DNA of 38,775 bases from Hemicentrotus pulcherrimus (Eukaryota; Echinodermata; Echinoidea; Camarodonta; Strongylocentrotidae). How positions within the stretch are numbered: position 1 is the stretch's first letter; each line of letters opens with the position of its first letter. Position numbers and translations under genes: made by a program. Below, piece after piece: positions 11,691 through 21,412 of the stretch. The notes beneath the pieces were generated by a model. The model was not told the DNA's origin. It saw only the letters and a list, made by a program, of their open reading frames with translations, and did not search any database. The stretch spans positions 71,408-110,182 of the forward strand of contig BEXV01000167.1 in NCBI GenBank assembly GCA_003118195.1. The letters are read 5' to 3'.

Positions 11691-12499
11691 AAGATCATCA
11701 TTTACTTAACCATAAAGTGATATGTACAAACTTGGTGCTTTCGAAAATGGAATAAAAATGTCATCGGGAACCACAATTAAGCTGGAAGCAGAGAGGAAGA
11801 AACAACACCATGATGAGGGTTAGAAAATGTGACTTCATTATTGTCAGGGGATAAGATTTCTCAGATACCGATCTCAACTGGTTCATTCCAGGTTCATAAG
11901 CGCCATTCTTCTTTTGGAATTCGTGAGTAGATCTTTTTCCTATTTATTTCCAATCATACGTCAGATTCGATACTACAAAATATTATAACCTGTTGATTTT
12001 TTTCACAATGAAAAGTTTTACTTAAGAAATCTATAGCTTCGTGATCTTAGCTTCGACTTGGTAGCTACATTTCACTGTTTTTTTAACGATATAAGTACCC
12101 AGTGCATAAGGATTTATCTCATGAATAACTGGGTCGTTATACTGAATGACGCTTAACGAACACGAGTTTATATTAGCGAAGAAATCTTTATTTCTAATCA
12201 CAAAAGCTGAAAAATGACATGGCTTTGGAATAAATCGTTTTCAAAAGTTCCAGCTCATTTTCGAAAAGACAGATTTAGGAAATGTATGGAAACTTATCAA
12301 GATTAGTTTTGCCGCTAATGCCTTCTCACACTTGTCCCTGTTTCTCCTTTCTCCTTTTTGACACGCTACTCTAGAGGAGGCTATACTAGGGTAACTACCC
12401 CATCTACGATCAGTAGCTTTCAAACCTTTACATCTAGCTTTTAATATTCAATATGATAAAACTGGGTTTTTTGAAATTCGATAATGCTATTATCTGAAT
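11691..12499. other. Non-coding interval
   Basis: AT-rich sequence with no supported gene, repeat or regulatory site. Confidence 0.4.
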
Positions 12500-12606
12500 C
12501 TCCCCCTCTCTCTGTCTTTCTCTATTTATCTCTCTCTCTCTCTCTCTATATATCTCTCTATATCTCTCTCTCTGTCCCTGTCTCTGTCTCTCTCTGTCTC
12601 TCTCTC
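12500..12606. repeat. (CT)n microsatellite, interrupted
   Basis: A CT-rich run with TATATA, GTCC and TCTGTC interruptions. It begins a much longer pyrimidine-biased stretch that continues to about 14070. Confidence 0.95.
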
Positions 12607-13362
12607 AAGGTCTACGCGTTTCATTTTACAATTCACTCATTATTCTTCATTTTACACAATCTTCTTGTCATTCATTCACGACACTCTTTCCCTCCCCTCT
12701 CTGTTTTGTTTTTCTTCTCCCTTCGTTCGTTCATCATTTGCTATTTCTCACCAATCTTATATTTTCTGTGACTTTCAAGCACTGGGGCTCTTTTGTCCAT
12801 CCGTCTCTCTTCACAATTATGCACGTACTGTTCATGATTTAATGCACATCTAATACAGGTTATCATTTCTCAGCAGATTTCAACTTTTAATTTCAATCCT
12901 CTTATGGCCTTATATTTGACATCTCTCCATTCCATCTTTCCCCCGATTCTCTCCCTCCCCCTTTCGTATGTCTCTTCATAATGATTATGTTTGTTTCATA
13001 CGAGTTTCCTATACATTTCCTTTGTCTGATTAAGTTATCTATCTCTCTGTTTTCTTCATTTTGAGTACGAACCATATACATCTATTTCACTGCGCATGAC
13101 TTTGAATCCCTTCTCCTTTTACGCATTATGTAAATCTTCGATATCCCATCTGAAACACTACTCCCGCTCACCTCTCTTTAAACGTTCAACTGTTATCCTT
13201 TCACATACAAAGTTTGTATTTTTCTTCGCTCGTATTCCTCTTTCTGTCTCACCTCTCCCGTGTCTTTCTCTCTTCATTACTTTCACTTATTTCATCTCCT
13301 CAAGTCATCTTCAGCCCAACGCCTATCAATTCTATTTTAGTTTCACTGCCGATATACATGCA

Positions 13363-13363
<1 letters not shown>
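12607..13363. other. Pyrimidine-biased non-coding interval
   Basis: The + strand stays strongly C+T-rich between the pure microsatellites. The open frames here are Ser/Leu/Phe-rich translations of pyrimidine DNA and are not taken as genes. Confidence 0.6.
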
Positions 13364-13403
<40 letters not shown>

Positions 13404-13430
13404 CACCTGCCCCCCCCCTCTCTCTCTGTG
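13364..13430. repeat. (CT)n microsatellite
   Basis: A pure (CT)n run of about 33 bases, followed by CTTTCTCCACCTGCC, a C8 run and another short CT run. Confidence 0.95.
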
Positions 13431-13553
13431 TTTTGTAACTCCCTCGATGATCTCTTTCTTTCTCACAATCCGTGCTCTCTATTCAAGTATCTTTTTACAT
13501 GTTTTACAGCTTTTTCATGTCTCCCTTGTCATCTTGATCCTGCAGGATTCCGC

Positions 13554-13692
13554 GTCTCTCTCTCTCTCTCTCTCTCTCCCTCTCACCCTCTCTCTTACCC
13601 TTTCTTTATCTCTCCCCTCTCTCTCTCTCTCTCTCTCTCTCTTACCCTCCTTTATCTCTCCCCTCTCTCTGTCTCCCTCTCTTTCTCTTTCA
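13554..13692. repeat. Long interrupted (CT)n / CCCTCT tract
   Basis: Several (CT)n runs separated by CCCTCTC, TTACCCT and TTTATCTCTCC spacers. The TTACCCT..TTTATCTCTCCCCTCTCTC block occurs twice, which indicates local duplication within the tract. Confidence 0.92.
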
Positions 13693-15478
13693 ATCTCATC
13701 TCTGCCGCCATAAAATCTCTTTCCGAATGTTATTCACAATGTAAGTGAATGAAATATACATGGGAGCACAGACTTGGAGAGCATTTTGTGATTATGGTGC
13801 ACATTATCCTGTAATAGAGGATGAAACTCACATACTTTCTTTCTTTCTTTGTTCACTATTGATTTCCCCCTTATTCTCTCAGTTCCTGATATCACCCCTT
13901 ATTCGATCATTTCTAGTCGTATAAGTCTCACTCCCATTCTCATTTTCCCTCTTGTATTATATACCTCTCCTTCTCTCGATTCAAATCTCAACATTTCAAT
14001 ACTACACTTACCGCAACTAAACGTTTATTACTTCACACGGATCGCACCAATTTATCCACTTCCCCCAACATAAGACATTCAGTCAATTAAAAAGCAATTG
14101 GGTTATTTGTAATAGCGTTAGCGAATTTTAAGGGCTAAAGGATTAAAGACAACAAATGAAATTGGCTACCTTACTCCTTAATCAACGATACGAAGCATTT
14201 TTGGTTTCTTCAATAATCTATTTGTTTAAAAATATGTAAATATATATTTTGTATGATATAAAAACCAACATATTGATTATTTTCCCCAACGCATTACACT
14301 CACGGACCTATTGTGTTCCCCCGATGTATTCTTTCATGTTTTCTCTCTCTCTCCTTTTTTTCGAATCCCATTCTCGCCAATGAAAATACAAACTTAAAAC
14401 AATAATATATGAAGCACGGTATTGGAAAAATGCTTCCTATTTTTCTGCATGATAGTGACATAAACGGGCAGTTTGGGATGTTATTTTTGTTTATGTCTGT
14501 CGATCAAATTAGAGCCACAATTCAGAGTTCGAAATGTTATTGAACATACAATTTGTACCACTTGGGATCAAACCTTTTCTCATAAAATTATAACGTCATC
14601 GTATAGTGGAGACAAAATAGAAAATAATCAATAGAGACTTTTCCAGTGAGGACCAATTTTTACCTACAGAACTTGCATACATTATATCATTATTATTGCA
14701 ATTGATTGCAATTTAATAACCAGATAATCGGTTGCTCTACAACAATGGTCCTAGATTAAAACAAACTTATGAGACATGTTACTGTGTCGAACACAATGTA
14801 AATGTTGATATCAAGATCAATTTCCTTAAATTACTCTTACAACATGTTGTGTAACTAGGGATAAGGTATTGTACATCGGAAGATAACACGGGTTGAAAGG
14901 TAATTTGGTATGCACTGCCTACTGACCAACTAATGGACCGACTAAATTGACAAACGAACTCTTTTGTCATTATTTACAGTAATGGGGAAACACTCAGTGA
15001 ATTTTTTTAGAAAGAAGACGTCCATTCCCATGTTGATATGATCTCGGTGAATATTTTCAAGATATTTTTGCTTCAAGATGATATTCAGTCAGGTGGGGCG
15101 TGTTTGAAACGGTGAAACGATTACAAGCTTGCTGTCACGTGATACACTGGTTCATAGTTTATGTGTAATGAGTTCTGTACAGTTTAGACTCATTCTTTAT
15201 CATTGTCGTCCATTTTATGCTGGCAACGTGTGTGTATCACGTGACTCAGTGTTAGTGCACAGAAGCTACGTAACGATGACGTCACACATTCGTCGTGATG
15301 AATTTGATTGTGTATTCCACAGGTGGTGTCAATGAGTGGAACGAATAAAATTAGCATCACATTGTCAATATTTTTGTCAGAAAAGGGTTCCTCGTTTTAA
15401 GAAGACCACAACTGTTTCAACTCAGGATAGTTTTTTTTTTTTTACAGAAACATCTTCACTCCCATCACATCCAAGCTA
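13693..15478. other. 3' flank of the receptor gene and intergenic DNA
   Basis: No coding region is recognisable. Pyrimidine bias persists to about 14070, and ordinary AT-rich DNA follows. 15135-15284 carries two TCACGTGA palindromes and one TGACGTCA. A T13 run lies just beyond the receptor stop codon. No unambiguous polyadenylation signal for the minus-strand receptor gene was chosen. Confidence 0.45.
15135..15284. promoter_or_regulatory. Paired TCACGTGA E-boxes and a TGACGTCA CRE
   Basis: The palindromic octamer TCACGTGA occurs at 15135-15142 and 15238-15245, and the full CRE palindrome TGACGTCA at 15277-15284. TCACGTGA is the core bound by MITF/TFE/USF-type bHLH-Zip factors, and TGACGTCA is the CREB/ATF site. 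The cluster lies 195-344 bases downstream of the receptor stop codon. A regulatory role is inference from motif density only. Confidence 0.3.
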
Positions 15479-16843
15479 TTATCCACGGCATGTCTTACAA
15501 GTCAGAATTTTATGGAAACTCGCTCGAAATAATTCGTTGGCGAAGGCGTAGCAGAGCGGGTTAATGGTGCTGTTGATATAGCAGAGATAATAACTAAAAT
15601 GATAGAGCGCATCCGGAACACATGTCTCACACCATGCCATAATGATGACGATGGTGGAGTATGGACTCCATGTGATAAAGAAAGCCCCTAAAATGAAGGT
15701 CAAGGTGCGTGTTGCTTTCCGCTCGCTTCGACTTTGTCTTTCCCCGCGCTGTGAACGCGTCCTGCGAAAACCTCGCTTACTTCCACTCAAACTTCCTTGA
15801 TTACCTCGCTTTAACGATCCAACTTTCACCTTGTTATTGTTTACTCGCTTTGATTTGGACTCCACTGCATTCTTTGACGACGCCGACATTGTGCTTTCGG
15901 GTCTTCGCTCCGACGACGATGTTTCATCGCTGGAATCAAGACAACTATCCGCATCTGATTTGTTTCGCTTCACGAGGCATTTGTTAACCCCGACACGTGC
16001 CACATCCGGACGTGAAGGCTCTACAGTGAGACTTGTGGACGTCGTGGTCGTGGTCGTTGTCGTGTAGTCTGTCACCATACCTGGAGCTTCGGTTTCAAGA
16101 CAAGAGGGCTCCACAGGAGCTATCCGCTGCAGTTGATCAGGGCATGGACGAGGCAGTGCAGAACTCGGTCGTTTCTCCCTGCCCTTTTTCTTCCTTTTCG
16201 CTAAATTTCTAATGGTCCTATAGATGTTAGCGTACATGATAAAAATTGCAATTAACGGCACCCAGTACACAAAAATTGTCGAAATTGTTGTGAAAACAGG
16301 CGCATCCTGCATAAAAGGTAAATAACATTGTCCATTGGGTCGTGTATCTTGAGTATTTGTGAATTTAGTCCAACCGAGGACGGATGTAAAATAAAGCAGT
16401 ATAGGTAAAACCCATGTGGGGATAATCATTATCACCGCGCGTTGCAGTGTCATTTTGTTCCTGTAGCGCGCAGGGCTACGTACTGACCACATTCGGTCCG
16501 CACTTATGAGTATCAGGTTCAATACGGAAACCTCTGAGCATGCGTAGTCCACGGATATCCACAGATCACAAACAACAGAACCAAAGGGCCATGTTCCCAT
16601 TATGAGGTAGAGGGAATACACGGGCATGGAGAAAAGGCCGATGATAAGGTCGGCGGCTGCCAGGCTCAACAAGAAGTAGTTGCTAGGCTTGTGGAGACGA
16701 CGCTCGATGCGGAAGGCCAGCATGACGAGGATGTTACCGCCGATGGTGAGTCCCTGACTGAGGAGGGCGAAGAAACAGATGAAGACCAGTGAGGTGGTCG
16801 AGTGAGGAATCCCGCTTCCCTCCGTCGAGTTCACACTGTCCAT
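15479..16843 (-). CDS. Muscarinic acetylcholine receptor-like GPCR
   Basis: A 454-residue rhodopsin-class receptor in one uninterrupted coding exon. The start is ATG 16843-16841 (G at -3, G at +4), 13 bases after a strong splice acceptor; the frame is open further upstream only into intron. Seven segments are visible at about 18-43, 54-77, 91-115, 135-155, 182-206, 378-402 and 411-433. Landmarks are N37 (1.50), LAAADL with D65 (2.50), C92 and C173 (disulfide), W144, P196, W392-x-P394 and NPLCY (428-432). Muscarinic hallmarks are D99 (3.32), Y100 (3.33), Y395 (6.51), Y418 (7.39), Y422 (7.43), T185 (5.39) and the LCYINSTINP block. Differences are DRM (116-118) for DRY, E104 for Asn at 3.37 and S396 for Asn at 6.52. 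The third intracellular loop is long (about 208-378), basic at both ends, with an eight-Thr run (261-268). There is a sequon at N5, and Cys residues in the short tail (449, 452) may be palmitoylated. Acetylcholine as ligand is plausible but not shown; a histamine- or other amine-like receptor is the alternative. Confidence 0.9.
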   Translation of the reverse strand: MDSVNSTEGSGIPHSTTSLVFICFFALLSQGLTIGGNILVMLAFRIERRLHKPSNYFLLSLAAADLIIGLFSMPVYSLYLIMGTWPFGSVVCDLWISVDYACSEVSVLNLILISADRMWSVRSPARYRNKMTLQRAVIMIIPTWVLPILLYFTSVLGWTKFTNTQDTRPNGQCYLPFMQDAPVFTTISTIFVYWVPLIAIFIMYANIYRTIRNLAKRKKKGREKRPSSALPRPCPDQLQRIAPVEPSCLETEAPGMVTDYTTTTTTTTSTSLTVEPSRPDVARVGVNKCLVKRNKSDADSCLDSSDETSSSERRPESTMSASSKNAVESKSKRVNNNKVKVGSLKRGNQGSLSGSKRGFRRTRSQRGERQSRSERKATRTLTFILGAFFITWSPYSTIVIIMAWCETCVPDALYHFSYYLCYINSTINPLCYAFANELFRASFHKILTCKTCRG

Positions 16844-16856
16844 CTCGGCCGTTGTC

Positions 16857-16880
16857 CTGAGTGGAAAGAAAAAAGAAAAC
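16857..16880 (-). other. Splice acceptor before the receptor coding exon
   Basis: Read on the minus strand, a pyrimidine tract (TTTTCTTTTTTCTTTCCACT) ends in CAG, with the AG at 16858-16857. The exon would begin at 16856 and reach the ATG after 13 bases of 5' UTR. This indicates at least one upstream non-coding exon, as is known for vertebrate muscarinic receptor genes. The donor was not identified with confidence. Confidence 0.75.
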
Positions 16881-17623
16881 ACACAAATCAGCACAATCAC
16901 AACTGAATGATAGGTTATAAAACTACCACATTGTATCTGAACGTTTGGCGAGTAAGGGGTCGCCAAGGTGGTCAGAGCTAAAGCTTATAGAGAACTAGGA
17001 AGACACTGCAGCTCGGGTAGCTCTATTCTTTCCGGGCTTCAGATGCTCCGCGAGCCGAAGGTCCTTAAGACAGTGTCTAAAGAAAAACTAATAACACGAA
17101 TCTCGGCGAAAGTTGATCGCGTTAATCTCTGTCCCGTGGACGTTCGGTCTCTTGAACATTCCGATAAGTTGTTAGAAGGCCTATGAGGCCGAAACTGTCG
17201 GTCTCGTGTCTTGGCTTCATGTGAAGTCATTAGGTTTAAAGATGTCATCATCACATTTAAGGACGTACATTAATATAAAAAAACACAATCCATTCTTCGG
17301 CCTTCTGGTATTAAACCAAGAAGACCAAACTACAATTCCGATGACATTTCCATTGCTAGACGATGCATGACTGTATCCTCTTCTTTTTGCTGTTACCTCA
17401 CCAAAATGGTTTCAACCTTGAGCAGTAGACCAAAGACTACAAAGTCCTTCCATATTAAGGCAATAATCAATAAAGCGATCAGCTAGTTAATTCTTATTTG
17501 CTCTTTGGAGGACACACGGTAGCGCATTTGATGCGGCTGAGGTGATGGTATACGACTCTGCAAATTAGATAAAATAAGCAAGCATCCCTGGCAGCTAAAT
17601 GTCACATCGCGCATTACATTTCG
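16881..17623. other. Presumed 5' intron / promoter side of the receptor gene
   Basis: No coding region is recognisable. By position this should hold part of the receptor's upstream intron or its first exon. A possible minus-strand donor (TTTTG|GTGAGG) is visible around 17397-17408, but it is one of several and unsupported. Confidence 0.4.
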
Positions 17624-17679
17624 TGATGTCACTCCTTCATTAGATCCGAGTGTGACGTCATCAAGTGGTTGTGACATCA
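17624..17679. promoter_or_regulatory. Cluster of three CRE/ATF-like octamers
   Basis: TGATGTCA at 17624-17631, the perfect palindrome TGACGTCA at 17653-17660 and TGACATCA at 17672-17679 lie within 56 bases. They are about 0.8 kb upstream of the receptor coding exon on its own strand, which fits a cAMP/CREB- or AP-1-responsive promoter. The assignment rests on motif density and position only. Confidence 0.4.
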
Positions 17680-18636
17680 TCGCATTGCTGTACTCTGATA
17701 ATCAAACCCTGAGCTCGGCAACATTGCTGACAAATTCCTCAAATCGAAATTAGATGAGAATGGCCGCCACTGATTTGATAAACGCGAGCTTGAGTTATGC
17801 TGCCAGGAGCAATATGAAATCATTAATTTGTACTGCTGTATGAATTCAGGCAAGGAATCTTATAAGGAACAAAATATCTGGAAATTGAATCGTTGCTGAA
17901 ATTGCATCTACTCTATGCATTTTGCGAAAAATTGTAGATTGAATCGAACAATAAAGAATTTAAATTTTTACTTTCTATTGCAAATATGGCCCTTTTTGGT
18001 CAATAATAATGCATCCTTGTCTCTATAGCCTACTAAACTCTCCTTCCATCGCTTTCTGCAGAATACTTTTCCCCATGAATTCCATAAAAGCAAATGCCTT
18101 CATTAGTCCGGGATATCACAAAGAGAGATGATGCAGAATTGATCACGTCCAAAATTTTGTAGAATCGTACAAAACATTAAAATAAATTACTTTTGTACAA
18201 CTTCTATTCACATCCTTTCCCATAAAGATTCTCGAAAGCAAGTTGATAGATACGAATTCTTTTATTTTGTTTTCCTTTTTGCTGTAATCCTTTGTTTTTA
18301 AGACTTAAGGCCTAATCAGCACTCGATTATAGAGGTGGTTAAAGCATAATTTATATGACATTCTGTTAATAAAGTATAACAGATCACTAAAAATCATCCA
18401 TTACTCAAGTATGCATTTGACCTCTCAATGACCCTATCCCATGACTCTGACTCACATCCGTTTCTTCTCATCTTCCTTAGATGTACCTCTCACCATGGAC
18501 CACACTCACTCACTCACTCCGCCGTTAGTCCAGATCTAGAACGAGATACGGGACACATTCTATTTCAGGTTCTTTTTAACGGGTGTGTGTTGAAGTCTAA
18601 CATTAAGGCCCCATCATACTACAGCGATATTATTGT
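17680..18636. other. Non-coding interval
   Basis: AT-rich sequence with no supported gene or repeat. Confidence 0.4.
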
Positions 18637-18668
18637 ATATGCACACACACACACGCACACACACACAT

Positions 18669-18735
<67 letters not shown>
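18637..18735. repeat. Compound microsatellite (AC)n-(AT)n-(AG)n
   Basis: Three abutting dinucleotide arrays occur in order: AC-rich (about 18641-18687), AT (about 18687-18705) and AG (about 18704-18735). All share A at alternate positions, so each step is a change of one base in the unit. Confidence 0.95.
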
Positions 18736-19589
18736 AACTACTACAGTGCACGACGATACTGGTACATTGTTTAGTCACCCTTCTCCTACATTCATCGGAA
18801 ATAATTACTGAATTAAAAAACCCACGGTATCATTAAATTCGTAGAGAAAATCGCCAAGGACCTCCCAACTTGTCATCTTTAGACAGTCACTATTCTTTTA
18901 AAATATTCTCGTGCATCTCGAACTTAAAGACAACAATGAAATGATCAAAATCATCGTTCTAAATATTAGGTAATCTTGTCCAAACCTTCATGATTGTTAG
19001 CTTTAAAAAGTGTTTTAGAGAGATGCAATGTGTAACTTAACTTTATTCAGAATGAACAAACGATGTTACCAACCGGATTTAAAAGTACAGGGTTAAGAAT
19101 TCGATGATTTCTCCCTTCTTTTCTATGATTTCTTTTTATTCTCAATAAAGAACATTGACCCTGTCTAATTGACCCTAATTCTATTCGATGAGATTATATG
19201 TAAACATAATTCAGGTAGTCTAGATTTCACCAACACTATTCCATTGTTTTTCTATCCCATTGAATGAAAGTATAAAGTGAGAGAACGATAAAGGTGATTG
19301 TGAAAGGGACGGAATAATCAGAGCTCTATTCTCTATCTCTCCATCAGAAAGGGAGATAATTTCCACATGTCGTGTCTTGCCATCCCTATGCCTATCATCC
19401 TCGCATCATTCTCAATTAGTCTCGTTTTTTTAAAAGTCCCTCTAATCTAACACTAATTGATCACTGTCGGCGTGGCTAGATCATTAGCTCCCTGAACGGG
19501 GGTAATGGTATTCCTCAAATAGAAGAAATTAGGCTCGTGTCAACAATGGAACCATGTCAAACATGCATATACAGATAGGGGAAGGGGTG
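18736..19589. other. Non-coding interval
   Basis: AT-rich sequence with no supported gene or repeat. Confidence 0.4.
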
Positions 19590-19639
<50 letters not shown>

Positions 19640-19640
19640 G
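19590..19640. repeat. (GA)n microsatellite
   Basis: A purine run with two AAAGAGAGAG interruptions. Confidence 0.95.
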
Positions 19641-21154
19641 GGGTACAAACTTGAATAAGAAGAGCAGCCCCTTGGGGAAGAAGGGCCTGTGTGGATTCAG
19701 CCCCCAATCAAAATTTCCAGCTGCAATTCAGCGCAAATCAGTGACAAAATAGAGGGTTTTTAGCACGCCAAGAATTGAGGCCATGCATTAGTCAACACGT
19801 GATGCCCGAATTTGCGTCACTGGATGAGTGATATGCACTAATACCTGCTTTCTCAAATCACGATATAAAAAAAACCCGGCAAAATTGTAATGTACTAGAC
19901 TATATACATGTACCTATGAGGTGTATATTTTATTTACTTTTTAACATTACGTCTGAAGGAGGAAAACGTAACGTCCGACTAGTAGGCCCTAAACTTGGAA
20001 CTCAATTTTTTTAGCAACCATCTATCTAAAGAATTCGTTTCAGCATTTGTATGTTTATAGTAACAGTATATAACATTTACCAGTGTGAAAAAACAAAAAA
20101 TTAAGACAAATCTACACAAAAAACAGACGTACATGTAGCATCAATGGGTCATGATAAATGATTGCGCTTGTGCATCTGTTTAATTAATAAGAATAGCTTG
20201 AATTTTATTAAAATCTTTGTCCTATTTGCTATAATGCTACCAGCACTATTCTTTATCGTGAGAACGAAAGCCTTGCAATGCAATACGGTTATTAATACTG
20301 TTCCATGGGATCTATTAAAATCCTTTTCTAGAATTCGTTGAGCTAAACGTGATCGTCAATTTAAACTTACTGTTTGTTTCCTTAGATAAACCAGGGATAA
20401 TTATGTGGGTTTTATCCCTGGTTAAACACGGCAGAAGCATGAAGGTTGTGTTTCCCGAAGGTTATGTTTTTTTCAGGTTTAATTACAATACAATTTCAAC
20501 TAACATTGCATGAAACAGAGCACAATTGTGTCCCTATATTCTATAAGGGTGATAACAGGTAATCATGCTTCTCAAATTGTGATGGAATCATCAAATTTAT
20601 GTGGAGCCTTGGAGGTCGATTTGGAACCTTTTACAGAAAATAGTATAAGATTATTGCATGCCTCACTTTCTCATGCTATTACGTCTGTTTTTCAATCACG
20701 GGAAAAATGTATTTGGGTCGCTTGAAGAAAAATCAAAGCTCTAAAACAAGAACAGAAACTTTTACGAAATAAAAACCAAACATATTAAATCATCTCATTA
20801 GCTGTCAGACGTTTTTTCCAGTGATCTGCAGTACCTTTGGTATACTTGCCGAAGTACAGTAAGTTACACAACATCGAAAAAGTCTACATTGCGAGAGAAC
20901 AAATATTGTTGTTTTAGATGTTTTTGGATGAGTTTGACATCATGATGGTGAATTAAGACAAAGTGGCTATCTTTATTGCTATGTTTTCGTGCTCCGGTCG
21001 TATAAGTAGGGAAGTATAAAACGCCCCCGTTTACGCTGTTATAGTGCATTTGGGTAGTCGGTTTATTTTAATTCACGCGACCATGACTCGTCAAATAAGA
21101 TCGAGGATCTATTGTACAGATTCGATGGCGCCGCTCGTTAAAGAAGAAGTTCTA
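19641..21154. other. Non-coding interval with one hairpin
   Basis: No coding region is supported. A 14-bp inverted repeat with an 11-base loop sits at 20387-20425 (arms around AACCAGGGATAA / TTATCCCTGGTT). Confidence 0.45.
20387..20425. repeat. Hairpin-forming inverted repeat
   Basis: The left arm at 20387-20400 pairs with 20412-20425 with one mismatch; the loop is 11 bases. It is too short to be called a microRNA precursor and may be the remnant of an inverted-repeat element. Confidence 0.55.
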
Positions 21155-21225
21155 GGCCCCGTCTTATATAAAAAAAAAAGTTGAGATTGATTGCAAATTA
21201 ATTTTCAATTGATATCAATCGCAAC
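21155..21225. mobile_element. Partial copy of the GGCCCxGTCTTA inverted-repeat element
   Basis: The left end GGCCCCGTCTTATAT matches the end of the element at 11564-11690. AGTTGAGATTGATTGCAA then faces its near inverse TTGATATCAATCGCAACT across a short AT spacer. The right terminal sequence is degraded. Confidence 0.5.
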
Positions 21226-21254
21226 TCAGTACTAAAGAGATAGGGAATGCGATG

Positions 21255-21412
21255 AACAGGTAATGCAATAACATTGTGAAAGAACCAACCGGAAATTTGT
21301 TGGGAAAGGTTTATTATGCGATACATAATTATGATGGATATATATTGTAACGGTATAGAATGATCAAAATGAAAAGAAGTTGAACCATTCTTGCTGAGAA
21401 TCTCGTGCACTG
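21255..21412 (+). repeat. Diverged copy of the 198-bp dispersed repeat
   Basis: Shared blocks with the better copies at 32658, 35543 and 37713 are TAATGCAATAACATTGTGAAAGAA, ATCAAAATGAxAAGAA, TTGAACCA and GCACTGxxCACAGAAA, in the same order and with similar spacing. The middle part is poorly preserved. Confidence 0.45.

Noticed and set aside
13096..13748. Open frames of 205 and 106 codons on the + strand
   Set aside because: They are Ser/Leu/Phe translations of CT-rich microsatellite DNA, open in several frames at once, with no domain.
16844..16966. N-terminal extension of the receptor to give 495 residues
   Set aside because: It begins at TTG and crosses the splice acceptor at 16857; the ATG at 16843 gives a normal short N-terminus with a sequon.
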